Shown here piece after piece: positions 19,495 through 28,359 of a stretch of 38,342 bases of DNA. Position numbers and translations under genes: made by a program. Position 1 is the stretch's first letter. Each line of letters starts with the position of its first letter. The notes beneath the pieces are model-generated. The model did no database searches and was not told where the DNA came from. It worked only from the letters and a program-made list of their open reading frames with translations. Source of the DNA: Nemertoderma westbladi (Eukaryota > Xenacoelomorpha > Nemertodermatida > Nemertodermatidae); contig JAUCBJ010007199.1 of assembly GCA_032718475.1 (NCBI GenBank), forward strand, positions 1-38,342, in the 5' to 3' direction.

Positions 19495-19905
19495 TTAATG
19501 AGATTGCATGATATTTGAAACAGAGATAGTTTCCTCTCCCTCCTCATTTTGTGGGTTAGTCAGTATTTTTATTTTCGCATACTATTGCACCAGTTACACT
19601 TCAGTTATTCTTCAATAGTGTTATAGTTATTATTTATTTAGTTAAGTAATGTAGGTTAGAAAGCTGAAAACTGTAGCTGTAAGGTTAGAAAGCTGGTCAT
19701 GCAAGTATTCGAAATTTATACCGTCCTCTTTTAGAAATTGAGAAAATGTAATTTTTGTTTTCGCTTTCAATCTTTAGCTTCAAAGAAAATGGTGTCGCCG
19801 TCGAAATTGCACTAGTCGTACTGCAGTTATTAGTCATTCCTCAAGCTGATTGCTATGGAAAGATGCAGCTGAAGGGATTTCAAATATATTTGAAAATTTT
19901 ATTTT
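19495..19905 (+). repeat. R1 repeat, two partial copies in tandem
   Basis: Blocks gattgcatgatatttgaaac, agatagtttcc, gttagtcagtatttttattt and agttattcttcaa match R1. A second partial copy begins near 19750 with gctttcaatctttagcttc and gtgtcgccgtcgaaatt. It is followed directly by the second LINE family and then by an inverted R1 at 20262. Confidence 0.65.
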
Positions 19906-19933
19906 ACAAAGTAACATTTTTCATTTTTATTCA

Positions 19934-20261
19934 TACATACTACTACTACTACTAGGTCGAGCGAACTCGGACAGTGGAAATGAGATCCTTCCAGGCTTCC
20001 CGATTCTCCATAGTTGTCGCAATTTCGTTTCTCCCAAGTTCAGTATCCCTTTCAAGTTGATCTATATATGTTATGGCCGGTAAGCCACGACTACGCTTTC
20101 CATGAGTTGGTTGCCAGAGAAGTAGATCTGGTATGACCTCGTCTTTACTTCGCCAGCAGTGCCCACTGAATCTTAATCTGCGTTCACGGAGGGTGGTTGA
20201 TACAGGCGGTATTGTACCATAAAGCTCGGCGTACGTCCATGCGTTCATACATAAACAAAAC
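19934..20261 (-). mobile_element. Second LINE family, C-terminal RT fragment
   Basis: Begins with (tac)n and aggtcgagcgaactcggac. The minus strand encodes about 100 codons ending the LINE ORF: RRLRFSGHCWRSKDEVIPDL followed by LLWQPTHGKRSRG and the terminal NREAWKDL. This is the same domain type as the first LINE but clearly a different family. It is 5'-truncated. Confidence 0.85.
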
Positions 20262-20420
20262 AAAATATTCCAAATTTTATCGATTATCTATATTTGGAAT
20301 CGTTGCATGGCCATCTCTCCATCAGTACGACCAAAACACTAAGGTTGATGAATAACTGTGTTTTGTAACTTTTTGCAATATTGACGGAGACACATTTTTA
20401 TACGCAACTAAGGATTGAAG
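20262..20420 (-). repeat. R1 repeat, inverted copy
   Basis: Contains the reverse complement of R1 blocks, such as ttgatgaataactg, gcaatattgacggagacaca and cgcaactaaggattgaag. It forms an inverted pair with the copy at 19495-19905, the LINE fragment lying between. Confidence 0.6.
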
Positions 20421-20689
20421 CAAAATATATAGAGCGAAGTATAGAGCGAAAGAATTCCTAGCCTATTGGAAATCAACAACAAGAATGCTAGAGGTCTCGC
20501 TACGCGGACCTAAAAATGGAGTATTTTAATTCGTTTATTTCATGTATATATTGCTCAGACAAGAAGTAAAACTGTTATACTATAGGCCTACTGTAATAGT
20601 AAAAAAGCACAAAACCCAAAATACAGTAGAACTATTTAAGTGGTTGCAAAAAATAAGAATTTTTGGAAAGCGAAGCAACAATAATATAG

Positions 20690-20900
20690 CAGGGTCTCTC
20701 CATCATTGTGAATTTGGAAGTGTTATACCGCAGTTATTCTTCAACCTTAGTAATTTATACCGCAGTTATTCTGAGACCGGGGGGAAAACTGGACGCAAAA
20801 CCCGCCTTGGCGAATTAATATCCCGCCTCAATGTTAAATTCTCAATTTAGGGAAAGGAGCAGGTTACAGTGGCACGTTATTTTAACCAAAACAATAAACT
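20690..20900. repeat. R1 fragments and one 68-bp-family unit
   Basis: gttataccgcagttattcttcaaccttagtaattt and a second taccgcagttattct are R1 pieces. At 20851-20900 ggaaaggagcaggttacag...aaccaaaacaataaac is one unit of the 68-bp family tandemly repeated at 26372-26852. Confidence 0.6.
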
Positions 20901-21001
20901 AAGCACAATAGAACAGGTTACAGTTTTATTTTTTAGAGAAATCAGCTGTTATTTGCGTCGAATTTCCCCTGGAGAGGGATGAATTTTTATTGCGTCCAGT
21001 T

Positions 21002-21025
21002 CCCCCCCCCCCCCCCCCCCCCCCC
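21002..21025. repeat. 24-nt poly-C tract
   Basis: Uninterrupted C run, the longest in the window, directly before another R1-like fragment (about 21026-21130). Confidence 0.9.
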
Positions 21026-21290
21026 TATCTGGTTATTTTTCAACCTTAGTAATTTATACTGTACCGCAGTTATTATTCAACCTTAGTAATTTGTTGGTAC
21101 TGCTAGAAAACTGCCAATGCAATAAGATTGCAAATATGTAATGACCAGTTCAATAGAGAGTAAATGGGGTCCCACCCGATTGAATAAAAAACGTTTTTCA
21201 CGGCACGCACTTGAGGTCAGTATAGATTAAAACACCCCAACTAGCGTACCGAGGAATTGGAAAAGGGGGATGCGTTAGCTGTGCCGGACT

Positions 21291-21602
21291 TTGACACTTC
21301 CACCCCCCCCCCCCCCCCCCAACCCCGGCGCAGACCCAACCAAACAAAAAATCGTGCAGCAAAAATTAAAAAACAAATTTTAATCATATTGACACTGCCA
21401 CCCCCACAACCACCCACCCCCCCCCCCCCCCCTCCGGCAGATCCAACCAAACAAAAAAAAGGCGCGTAGCAAAAACGGAAAAATAAATTTTTATCATATT
21501 GACACTGCCACCCCCACACCCCCCCCCCCCCACCCCGGCAGACCCAACCAAACAAAAAAAAGCGCGTACCAAAAACGGAAAAATAAATTTTTATCATATT
21601 GA
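21291..21602. repeat. Three ~100-110-bp tandem repeats each with a poly-C run
   Basis: Units begin ttgacact at 21291, 21389 and 21499 and the array closes at ttgacg (21599). Each has a C run (18, 16 and 13 nt), then cggcaga.ccaaccaaacaaaaaa, a gcgcgta or equivalent block, and caaatttt/aataaatttttatcatatt. The reverse frames encode only polyglycine-type peptide and are not taken as genes. Confidence 0.8.
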
Positions 21603-23459
21603 CGAAATAGTCTGTAAAATTGATTAAGGCACCGACAGTTGTTAGTCAGTCAAATTTTCTTTCTCGTAGATTTTCAATGTTTTACTGAGACTTTCCTACC
21701 TACAGTAATTGTAAACAAACATATCACAATCGCAAACACCCATCAACATCAAGACTGTTGAACTTACGGTGACAATGTTTTAGTAATATTTTCTAGTTAG
21801 TGGGATTCTGGTTGATTGGTGTGGTGAGGTTGAGCCAACATGTTTCAAGGTAGCTAAAAGTTTTTCGAATTTTGAATTTCAGGTGTTACAATAAAGGATT
21901 ACGCACTCTGACGACTGATTATTATCAGTGCGGTCCACCTACAACTATACTCTCCAAAAGGAAACCTTTCCCTTTAAAGTATTAGGGGATCTTTTCGTAC
22001 TTTCTTTCAAGGGGGTGGTCATAGACACATGGCCTACCCCCCCTCCGTACGCTAGTGCGAGTGGAGCTCACAACTAGGACACTTATTTTCCCTTCTACCA
22101 TATATCCTACTCCATCACTATATTCTACACCACAACTTTGTACAACTGTGTCTGATCTGCCTGCTCTTTACTACACACTCTAGAAGACTCTTCTTTAGTT
22201 TATACTCCACGCTTCGTAACTTAGGCCAAGAGAAGAAAGATCAATTAGTATGGTTTCTGGGCGGGAAATTTAAAACCGGTGAATAAACTGAATACAGGCT
22301 GACAGGAATAATAGGAGGTTGTTATTGTGCAGTGCAATTTGCATGTGGCTGTCTGCAGGTCTGGCTGTCAGGCTGCAGGCTGTGTGCTGTACGCTGTGGC
22401 AGTGTGGCATGTGTGACAGATATAACTGTATAAGGACTGAAGGATGAAGCGTAGCGGCCGTAGCCGTAAGGCGTAAGCTACACCTTGTGCCTTGCTGGTT
22501 CTGCCTTGCAGCCTTGCTCCTTGTTCTGTTGTTTAAGTGTTGTTTTTATCCTGTAATGCGTGTATGACGGTCTGGCTGTCTGACTACTGGACTATAGGCT
22601 GATAGGAGGATAGCTGGATTGCGTGTTGTAGCATGGCATAGCCTCAGTTGTAGTGGTTGAGTTGTGGTAGTCAGGTAGTGCTGTAGTGCAGTAGTGTGCT
22701 CCTGATCCATCGTACAACGTCAGATCAGAACGTACTGACGTCAAGACTGCAAGACGTACAGACGTAGCTGCGCAGGGCAGGGCAGGGCCTACCTCTGTAC
22801 ATTGTCAGCTTGTTGATTCGGTTTACACATTGAAACAAACTATTGGTATAAAAATAGACCTACTACCGCAGTCAGTCATCATTTATGGATTCAATTACTT
22901 TATACTTTTTACTACCGGTAGATCTGTAGATAGGTACAATTACTGTCGCCCTACTGCCCTATCACCTATTAGATATTATGTTAATTGATAATGCTGTAAT
23001 GTGTTATTATAAAAGTCTGGTAATGCAATAATATTAGTAATAATTTCAAACTGATTGGATTTTCCATCCACGGTTTTGTTTTTTGGTATGGCAGTAGGGG
23101 CCTACCTATATAACCTATTACAGTATTCTGGTATTAGGCCTATATGTTCATTTATTGTATTATGTGATGTTATTCTGTGTGCAAACTGTACGTTGTACCT
23201 GGTAGTTTTCAACTATGGCGCCATGCTGCTATGTGCGCCTGTTGTTATGAATATAATAATTAAATTTAATAAATTTATGAGTTGCGATTTGCTGCTTTGC
23301 ATCACACCGTCACAATCAGACAATCTGATTGTTTGAGATCTTGATAGTGAGCAGTGAGGGTCTGAGAGTGCAGTTGATTCAGTCAGTCAGTTGGAGTACC
23401 GTACCGGTACGGCAGCACGCTCTACCCGTACCCGCTACCTAACAATCGCATAATCAACA
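21603..23459. other. Region upstream of TRAPPC9, no other gene seen
   Basis: Low-complexity ctgtctgg/caggctg stretches occur at 22330-22620, and several direct repeats of gtcagtcagt lie near 23370-23390. The last ~120 bp before the ATG are GC-richer (gtaccgtaccggtacgg) and probably hold the TRAPPC9 promoter or 5' UTR. No TATA box can be assigned. A 14-bp inverted match (ctagcgtac.gagg) links 21243-21256 and 22040-22054. Confidence 0.35.
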
Positions 23460-23572
23460 ATGAGTGTCGCGGATTACACACAAACCGTTGAGGATCATTG
23501 CAAGATATTAATTCTTGTTAAACCAATTAGTATCGGAAATGGCACCAAGGCAACAGACTTTAAGTTTAACAG
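23460..23572 (+). CDS. TRAPPC9: TRAPPC9 (Trs120 homologue), coding exon 1
   Basis: TRAPPC9 is a scaffold subunit of TRAPPII, a Rab exchange-factor complex acting at the Golgi and recycling endosomes; in mammals it also binds NIK/IKK-beta. Exon 1 starts at ATG 23460 and encodes MSVADYTQTVEDHCKILILV and onward, colinear with the start of vertebrate TRAPPC9 (MSVPDY...EDH). It ends AG|gtgagt after codon position 2 (phase 2). Exons 1-5 in this window total 982 nt, or 327 codons plus 1 nt, against about 1,150 residues in the human protein, so only the N-terminal quarter is present. Confidence 0.92.
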
Positions 23573-23701
23573 GTGAGTCTTTTAGATTTGTTCAGTTGTT
23601 TGTACGGCTGTACGATGTCTCGACTGCAGGATTGCTCGATGTCTCGGGCGTTTGTCTAGTTGTCTAATAACTAATGCTTAATACCAGAATACGTGGTTGT
23701 C

Positions 23702-23919
23702 GTTCATATGCGTACCTCTGGCAAAAGAAGCAGGTTACAGTGGTGGTGTTTTCTAACCAAAACAATAAACTAATCTCCATTACTTAATTAACGGAAAGGA
23801 GCAGGTTACAGTGGTGGGCTTTTCTAACCAAAACAATAAACAATATCTCAATAACATAGGGTATTTCATACTTAGTCTTATTTTTGCAATACGAAAATAC
23901 CAGAGGTACGCATATGAAC
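23702..23919. mobile_element. Small inverted-repeat element in TRAPPC9 intron 1
   Basis: Perfect 20-bp arms gttcatatgcgtacctctgg (23702-23721) and ccagaggtacgcatatgaac (23900-23919). The interior consists of two 71-bp-spaced units of the ggagcaggttacag...aaccaaaacaataaac family. Confidence 0.75.
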
Positions 23920-23964
23920 TATAACTGAATACCTAAAGTTACCGGTACCTAATTGCCTAATTCA

Positions 23965-24150
23965 CTAGTCTGCCAAATTTTTCTACAAATCTTAATTAAA
24001 TTGTACGAAATTTGAAACATGAAACATAGATAGTTTCACCTCCATCCTCCTTGGCTGCTTGGGTGAGCCAGAATTTTTATTTTTGCTTTCAATCTTTAGC
24101 TGCAATGCAAGCGTTTGAAAAAGGTGTCTTCGTCTATATTTAACCAGTTA
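23965..24150 (+). repeat. R1 repeat copy in TRAPPC9 intron 1
   Basis: Matches R1 blocks ttgtacgaaatttgaaacat, atagtttcacctcc, gggtgagccagaatttttat and caagcgtttgaaaaaggtgt. It runs directly into the second-LINE 3' end at 24163, the same junction type as at 19905/19934. Confidence 0.7.
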
Positions 24151-24162
24151 CATTGCAGTTAT

Positions 24163-24345
24163 TACTACTACTAGGTCGAGCGAACTGGGACAGTAGAAAT
24201 GAGATCCTTCTAGGCTTCCCGATTCTCCATAGTTGTCACAATTTAGTTTCTCTCAAGTTCATTATCCCTTTCAAGCTGGTCTATATATGTTACAGCCGGT
24301 CGTCCACGGGTACGCGTCCCATGTGTTGGTTGCCAGAAAAGTAGA
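24163..24345 (-). mobile_element. Second LINE family, 3'-end fragment in TRAPPC9 intron 1
   Basis: Reads actactactaggtcgagcga and aligns with 19940-20120 over its whole length, including cttcccgattctccatagtt and the ggttgccagaaaagtag block. Antisense to the gene; 5'-truncated. Confidence 0.85.
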
Positions 24346-24514
24346 GAGAACAATTACATAGGCCTACGTAATAATAGGCGCACAAAAGTATGCTTCGCAA
24401 ACGGTTACTACCTCGGCAACAGCCACATACAAATTCCAGACATTTTAATAAATTTCCAAGAACCTTAGTAGCTACCATATTCATTTTACCAAATTTGCGT
24501 ATATAAGAAGTTTA

Positions 24515-24870
24515 CAGCCATAAACCATGTCCTGGAATACAGTGTCGTAATTCAGTGACACCCCCCCCCCCCCCTCCCCCAAATTTTTCTAAAAATCTTA
24601 ATGGGATTGCATGAAATTTGAAACAGATAGTTTCACCTACCGGGTGAGCCAGAATTTTTATTTTGCTTTCAATCTTCAGCTACAAGCGTTTGAAAAAGTG
24701 TCTCCGTCGATATTACACCAGTTACACCGCAGTTATTCTTCAACCTTATAGTGATTTGTTGTTACTGATAGAACGCTGGCCATGCAAGGATTCCAAATAT
24801 ATAAAAATATTTGAATTTCGTTGAAAAATAACTGAGATATGGGCGTTCGAAAGTTGCATGTATTTGCTTC
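24515..24870 (+). repeat. R1 repeat, most complete copy, in TRAPPC9 intron 1
   Basis: Contains, in order: ccatgtcctggaatacagtg; a 14-nt poly-C run (24561-24574); ttaatgggattgcatgaaat; gggtgagccaga; ctacaagcgtttgaaaaagt; gtctccgtcgatattacacc; cagttattcttcaacc; and ataactgagatatgggcgtt. It sets a repeat length of about 350 bp. Confidence 0.8.
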
Positions 24871-25054
24871 CGCTGCAGGCCATTTGTTCTATTTAATAAA
24901 TTTACCATGTTCTAGAACAGTTTGTTTATCTCATAAGTAGCTGGTCAATATTGCAATGCCTATAATAATAATACGATTACATGGATATTCAAACTCACAC
25001 ATAAACAAAATATTCTATAACATTGTGTACTTATTAAATAGAATAAATGGCCTA

Positions 25055-25335
25055 CACCGGAAGCAAATACATGCAACATTCGAATGCCCCATTCCCAACG
25101 AAATGCAAATATTTTTCCATTTTTGGAATCCTTGCACGGTCAGCTTTCTATCAGTACCAACAAATCACTATACGGTTGAAGAATAACTGCGGTGTAACTG
25201 GCGCAATACCGACGGAGACACTTTTCAAACGCTTATAGCTAAAGATTGAAAGCGAAAATGAAAATTCTGACTCACCCAGTAAGTAGTCGGGAGGTGAGAC
25301 TATCTCTGTTTCAAATTTCATGCAATCTCATTACT
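25055..25335 (-). repeat. R1 repeat, inverted copy next to TRAPPC9 exon 2
   Basis: Reverse complement of the 24515-24870 copy, including ggttgaagaataactgcggt, gacggagacacttttcaaac and gaaactatctctgtttcaaa-like words. It ends about 25 bp before the exon 2 acceptor, so it makes a ~300-bp stem-capable pair with the upstream copy. Confidence 0.8.
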
Positions 25336-25360
25336 ACTTTATTTTAATTTTTTTTTCTAG

Positions 25361-25592
25361 AATTCTACAGATGATAAATAATCTGAGCATGGTGACGATC
25401 CCCGATGAATCCCGCCAGATCCATATCCGATATCAGCGGGTTGTTCCGCTGGAGAACAACGATTGGGGAGAATTCCAGGCCCATCGGAAGGTGATGGGAC
25501 TCGTGGCGGTTGGATTCCTCACCCAGCTCGACACTGACCCGTCAACAGAAACACAAGTAACCAAAATCGTCGAACTATTCGACAATTTAAAG
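25361..25592 (+). CDS. TRAPPC9: TRAPPC9 coding exon 2
   Basis: Preceded by a polypyrimidine tract and ttttctag; ends AAAG|gtgatt in phase 0. It encodes 77 codons plus the last base of a split Arg codon, including IRYQRVVPLENNDWGEFQAH then RKVMGL. This matches the conserved TRAPPC9 IRYR...PPENNEWGDFQTHRKVVGL block. Confidence 0.93.
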
Positions 25593-25717
25593 GTGATTAC
25601 TTACTGAATTATGTAATTGGACTCTAATTAACCAACTCAATTGAATTAATCTGATCGCCATTAATAAATTGCTGACTTTTAGTAAATTTAAGTTTTAACT
25701 TACTTTTTTTTCTGCAG

Positions 25718-25857
25718 GAGAAATATGGGGCCACGTTGTATAACAGTAGGTGTATTGTGATTGGTCAAACCGCTAACCAATCGAACGAGCAGCTTCGTTC
25801 TGACATTCTATTCTACTTGAGTTTGGACCAATCGGATTCATTAGATAAGGACATCAG
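25718..25857 (+). CDS. TRAPPC9: TRAPPC9 coding exon 3
   Basis: Acceptor tctgcag, donor ATCAG|gttatt, phase 2 at its end. Encodes EKYGATLYNSRCIVIGQTAN and onward, aligning with vertebrate EIYGSTLYDSRLFVFGL. The second half (QSNEQLRSDILFYLSLDQSD) is divergent. Confidence 0.9.
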
Positions 25858-25879
25858 GTTATTTAGTTTATTGGGGCGC

Positions 25880-25902
25880 GGGGGGGGGGGGGGGGGGGGG
25901 GG
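25880..25902. repeat. 23-nt poly-G tract beside the exon 3 donor
   Basis: Uninterrupted G run starting 22 nt after the exon 3 splice site, on the transcribed-sense strand, so it would be present in the pre-mRNA. Confidence 0.9.
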
Positions 25903-26371
25903 TGTTAACTGTACAGTTTGCATATTTTGATGCTTCAGCTGTCTGTCTTAATATGCCGTAACAACGGGCTAGTTAAATACCGTTGGCTTAACCATATTGA
26001 CGCGTACTTACGGTTCGATGGAGATTACAACTGATTACTCTTAATAATATAACTGTAACCTGTTCTATTGACATTCGTTTATTAATTTTTATTGTCCGTT
26101 TAAATCCTTTTTTTGTCCTTTTTTTTATTTTTTATGTCCTCCAAAAATCTAATGTTAGGTTCCATGCTACCGGTTTCTCTACTGCTGTTCTCTCAGGCTA
26201 TCAGTACCGGTATTAGTATATATAGCACTATTTTGCTGTATTGTATGTACAGATGTAGGTATAAAGCAGGCATTTCTGTATTTTAGTACCGGTACCGGCA
26301 CCGGTACTGCTGTAGGCCTATTGTGTAGCCTACCATTTAAATACGGTACTGGTAGGCCTACCGGCTGACCG
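25903..26371. other. TRAPPC9 intron 3 sequence, no distinct element
   Basis: Contains an isolated cctgttctattgacattcgtttatt piece resembling the 68-bp family (about 26057-26095) and accggtaccggcaccggta simple repeat near 26285. No gene was seen. Confidence 0.35.
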
Positions 26372-26852
26372 GTTGTTTTGGTTAGAAAATCCCGCCTCTG
26401 TAACCTGCCCCTTTCCCTCAATTAATTAAGTGATCGTTTATTGTTTTGGTTAGGAAATCCCGCCTCTGTAACCTGCTCCTTTCTCTCAATTGGTAATGTT
26501 ATCGTTTATTGTTTTGGTTAGAAAATCCCGTCTCTGTAACCTGCTCCTTTCCCTGATTTGGTAAAGTGACTGTTTATTGTTTTGGTTAGAAAATCCCGCA
26601 TCTGTAACCTGCTCCTTTCTCTCAATTGGTAATGTTATCGTTTATTGTTTTGGTTAGAAAATCCTGTCTCTGTAACCTGCTCCTTTCCCTCAATTAGTTA
26701 AATGATCGTTTATTGTTTTGGTTAGAAAATCCCGCCTCTGTAACCTGCTCCTTTACCTGATTTGGCAAAGTGGCTGTTTATTGTTTTGGTTAGAAAATCC
26801 GGCCTTAACCTGCTCCTTTCCATCAATTGGTAATTGTTTTTGGCTATAAAAT
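26372..26852. repeat. 68-bp tandem array, seven units
   Basis: Unit starts (cctgctccttt) at 26404, 26472, 26540, 26608, 26676, 26744 and 26809, a 68-bp period that drops to 65 at the last step. The constant core is gtttattgttttggttagaa then aatcccg.ctctgtaa. Three variants alternate in the middle: units at 26472 and 26608 are almost identical, those at 26540 and 26744 share gatttgg.aaagtg.ctg, and 26404 and 26676 share caatta.tta. The last unit decays. Confidence 0.92.
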
Positions 26853-27266
26853 GAGTGTTTTGCAACGTCATGTGGTAATCGATTATCGACAACAACCACA
26901 AACTATTAAATTTAGAGTCTTTTACCACAGGCGCATATGGAAATCTATCTCATAGTCTATAAATCATGGAATCATGGAATGTTTTGGCACAGGCATAGTG
27001 AAACCAACTGTCCGACAGTCCAGAATTCAACAAATTTTGAATGTTTTGGCATAGGCATGTTGAAATCAACTGTCTGACAGTCCAGAAATCAGTTTGACAG
27101 TTCTGACAGTTTGAAGAAATACATACATAAAAAGTCATTAAAAGGACAATAAAAGTCATTAAAAGAACAACAAAAGTCATTATGCACAATTCGTAAAAAA
27201 AGGAGGACAAAAAAGTCAAATAAAATGACATAAAAAATCACTGCCTTATTTCAATTTATTCCGCAG
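26853..27266. other. TRAPPC9 intron 3, short direct repeats
   Basis: gaatgttttggcataggcat-like sequence recurs at 26977 and 27040 with caactgtc.gacagtccag after each, a ~62-bp duplication. A run of aaaagtcattaaaaggacaa units follows at 27128-27180. No gene. Confidence 0.5.
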
Positions 27267-27512
27267 GGATTTTGTTTCTTCGATTTTCTGGGTTCTCGAG
27301 TCGAAGAATCGAGACAAATCATACGAACGATCGGAGCGACTGCCGCTACTCTCGGTCCCTATAGAGAAGCGCGACCTGGTCGGTATGGATACGGACAGTC
27401 GCAGTTACAAGAAGAAGTGTCTGGGCCGGTTGAGGAAGAACCTGGGCGACGTCTGTCTCATGTTGAACCTCACCCAGGACGCACTCATTCACTATAGAAC
27501 CGCCGTCGATTT
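27267..27512 (+). CDS. TRAPPC9: TRAPPC9 coding exon 4
   Basis: Acceptor ttccgcag. Encodes an Arg-completing base plus 81 codons: DFVSSIFWVLESKNRDKSYE, then PLLSVPIEKRDLVGMDTDSR and YKKKCLGRLRKNLGDVCL, matching human [45 protein letters not shown]. The donor is placed at gtgcaag (27513), a GT site with a C at position +4, because this joins in frame to exon 5; a later gttact is less consistent with the protein. Confidence 0.92.
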
Positions 27513-27651
27513 GTGCAAGTTTGTTACTTTGACGGTTATTGCGTAAGGGTTTGTTTTTACGCACTCATTATGCCATTTGGCAGGATTTATAACTACCGGC
27601 ACTAAAGGATTATAAAATAACTGAGACAGTGTTCCATCGGAAATCGGCTAA

Positions 27652-27915
27652 GGCTATACTGACCGGACCCGTTGCTCAACCGGACCCGTTGACCGGACCC
27701 ATTGACCAGACCCATTGCCATGTAAAGGAGCAGGCAAGTAAAGGACCAGGTTACAGAGGCGTTTTGGGGGAATCAAAACAATAAACGAAAGTTAACACAT
27801 TTTATAACAGTTCATAAAATGGAGTACAAAGTTGAGGTAATAAGGGCCGGTCAATAATACACAAGTAAAATATATATCAAATATAACGTACGGTCAATGG
27901 GTCCGGTCAGTAGCC
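27652..27915. mobile_element. Inverted-repeat element in TRAPPC9 intron 4
   Basis: Ends ggctatactgaccggaccc (27652 on) and gggtccggtcagtagcc (to 27915) are reverse complements. The left end has extra tandem accggacccgttg units. One 68-bp-family unit (accaggttacagaggcg... aaaacaataaac) lies inside at about 27743-27786. Confidence 0.7.
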
Positions 27916-28108
27916 ACTTCCACGGAAATCCTATAATAAAGTATTCAGCTGTAAAGGCGAATATGTAAGTGGAACTTATTCCTATTTTGCCTATTTGATA
28001 AAGTGATTCTTTTCGTTTTTCTAATGAGTCGCATTTCAGTACCCATTAGTTTAGTTTAGATATCCTGTAAATTACTGGAACATTATATTGTATTGTTTTT
28101 CTCTTTAG

Positions 28109-28359
28109 ATCTTGTAACGACTTTCTATGGTTGGCCGGTTCTTTAGAAGGTCTTTGTGTCGCTTCGTTAACTAGCCAATCCCAAATGGATGAGTCATCGT
28201 CTCTTCACCGCATTGCCTCCTTCCAAGGATCAGCTGCAGGTCTCCTAGCCGTTTCTAACGCTAGAAGCCACCGCAACCGGTTGCTAGGGTCCACCCTTGC
28301 GGAGGGGGGACTTCCGGTACCCAAACTGAAGTATGAATTGTCATTTGATGAAATTATCG
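28109..28359 (+). CDS. TRAPPC9: TRAPPC9 coding exon 5
   Basis: Acceptor tctctttag, donor ATCG|gtaggt, phase 1 at its end. Encodes SCNDFLWLAGSLEGLCVASL, equivalent to human VNDFLWLGAALEGLCSAS, then a lineage-specific linker and LSFDEII, matching LSPEDIID just before the next exon. The following exon (KYKEAI region) was not found in the rest of the window. Confidence 0.92.

Noticed and set aside
21241-21597. Minus-strand Gly-rich open frames
   Set aside because: Poly-C tandem repeat read backwards gives polyglycine; there is no start context or homology.
23055-23336. 93-codon hydrophobic plus-strand frame upstream of TRAPPC9
   Set aside because: No homology, poor start context, and it overlaps the presumed promoter region.
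26372-26852. CRISPR-like regularly spaced repeats
   Set aside because: The period is 68 bp but the whole unit repeats, with no unique spacers, and the context is a eukaryotic intron.
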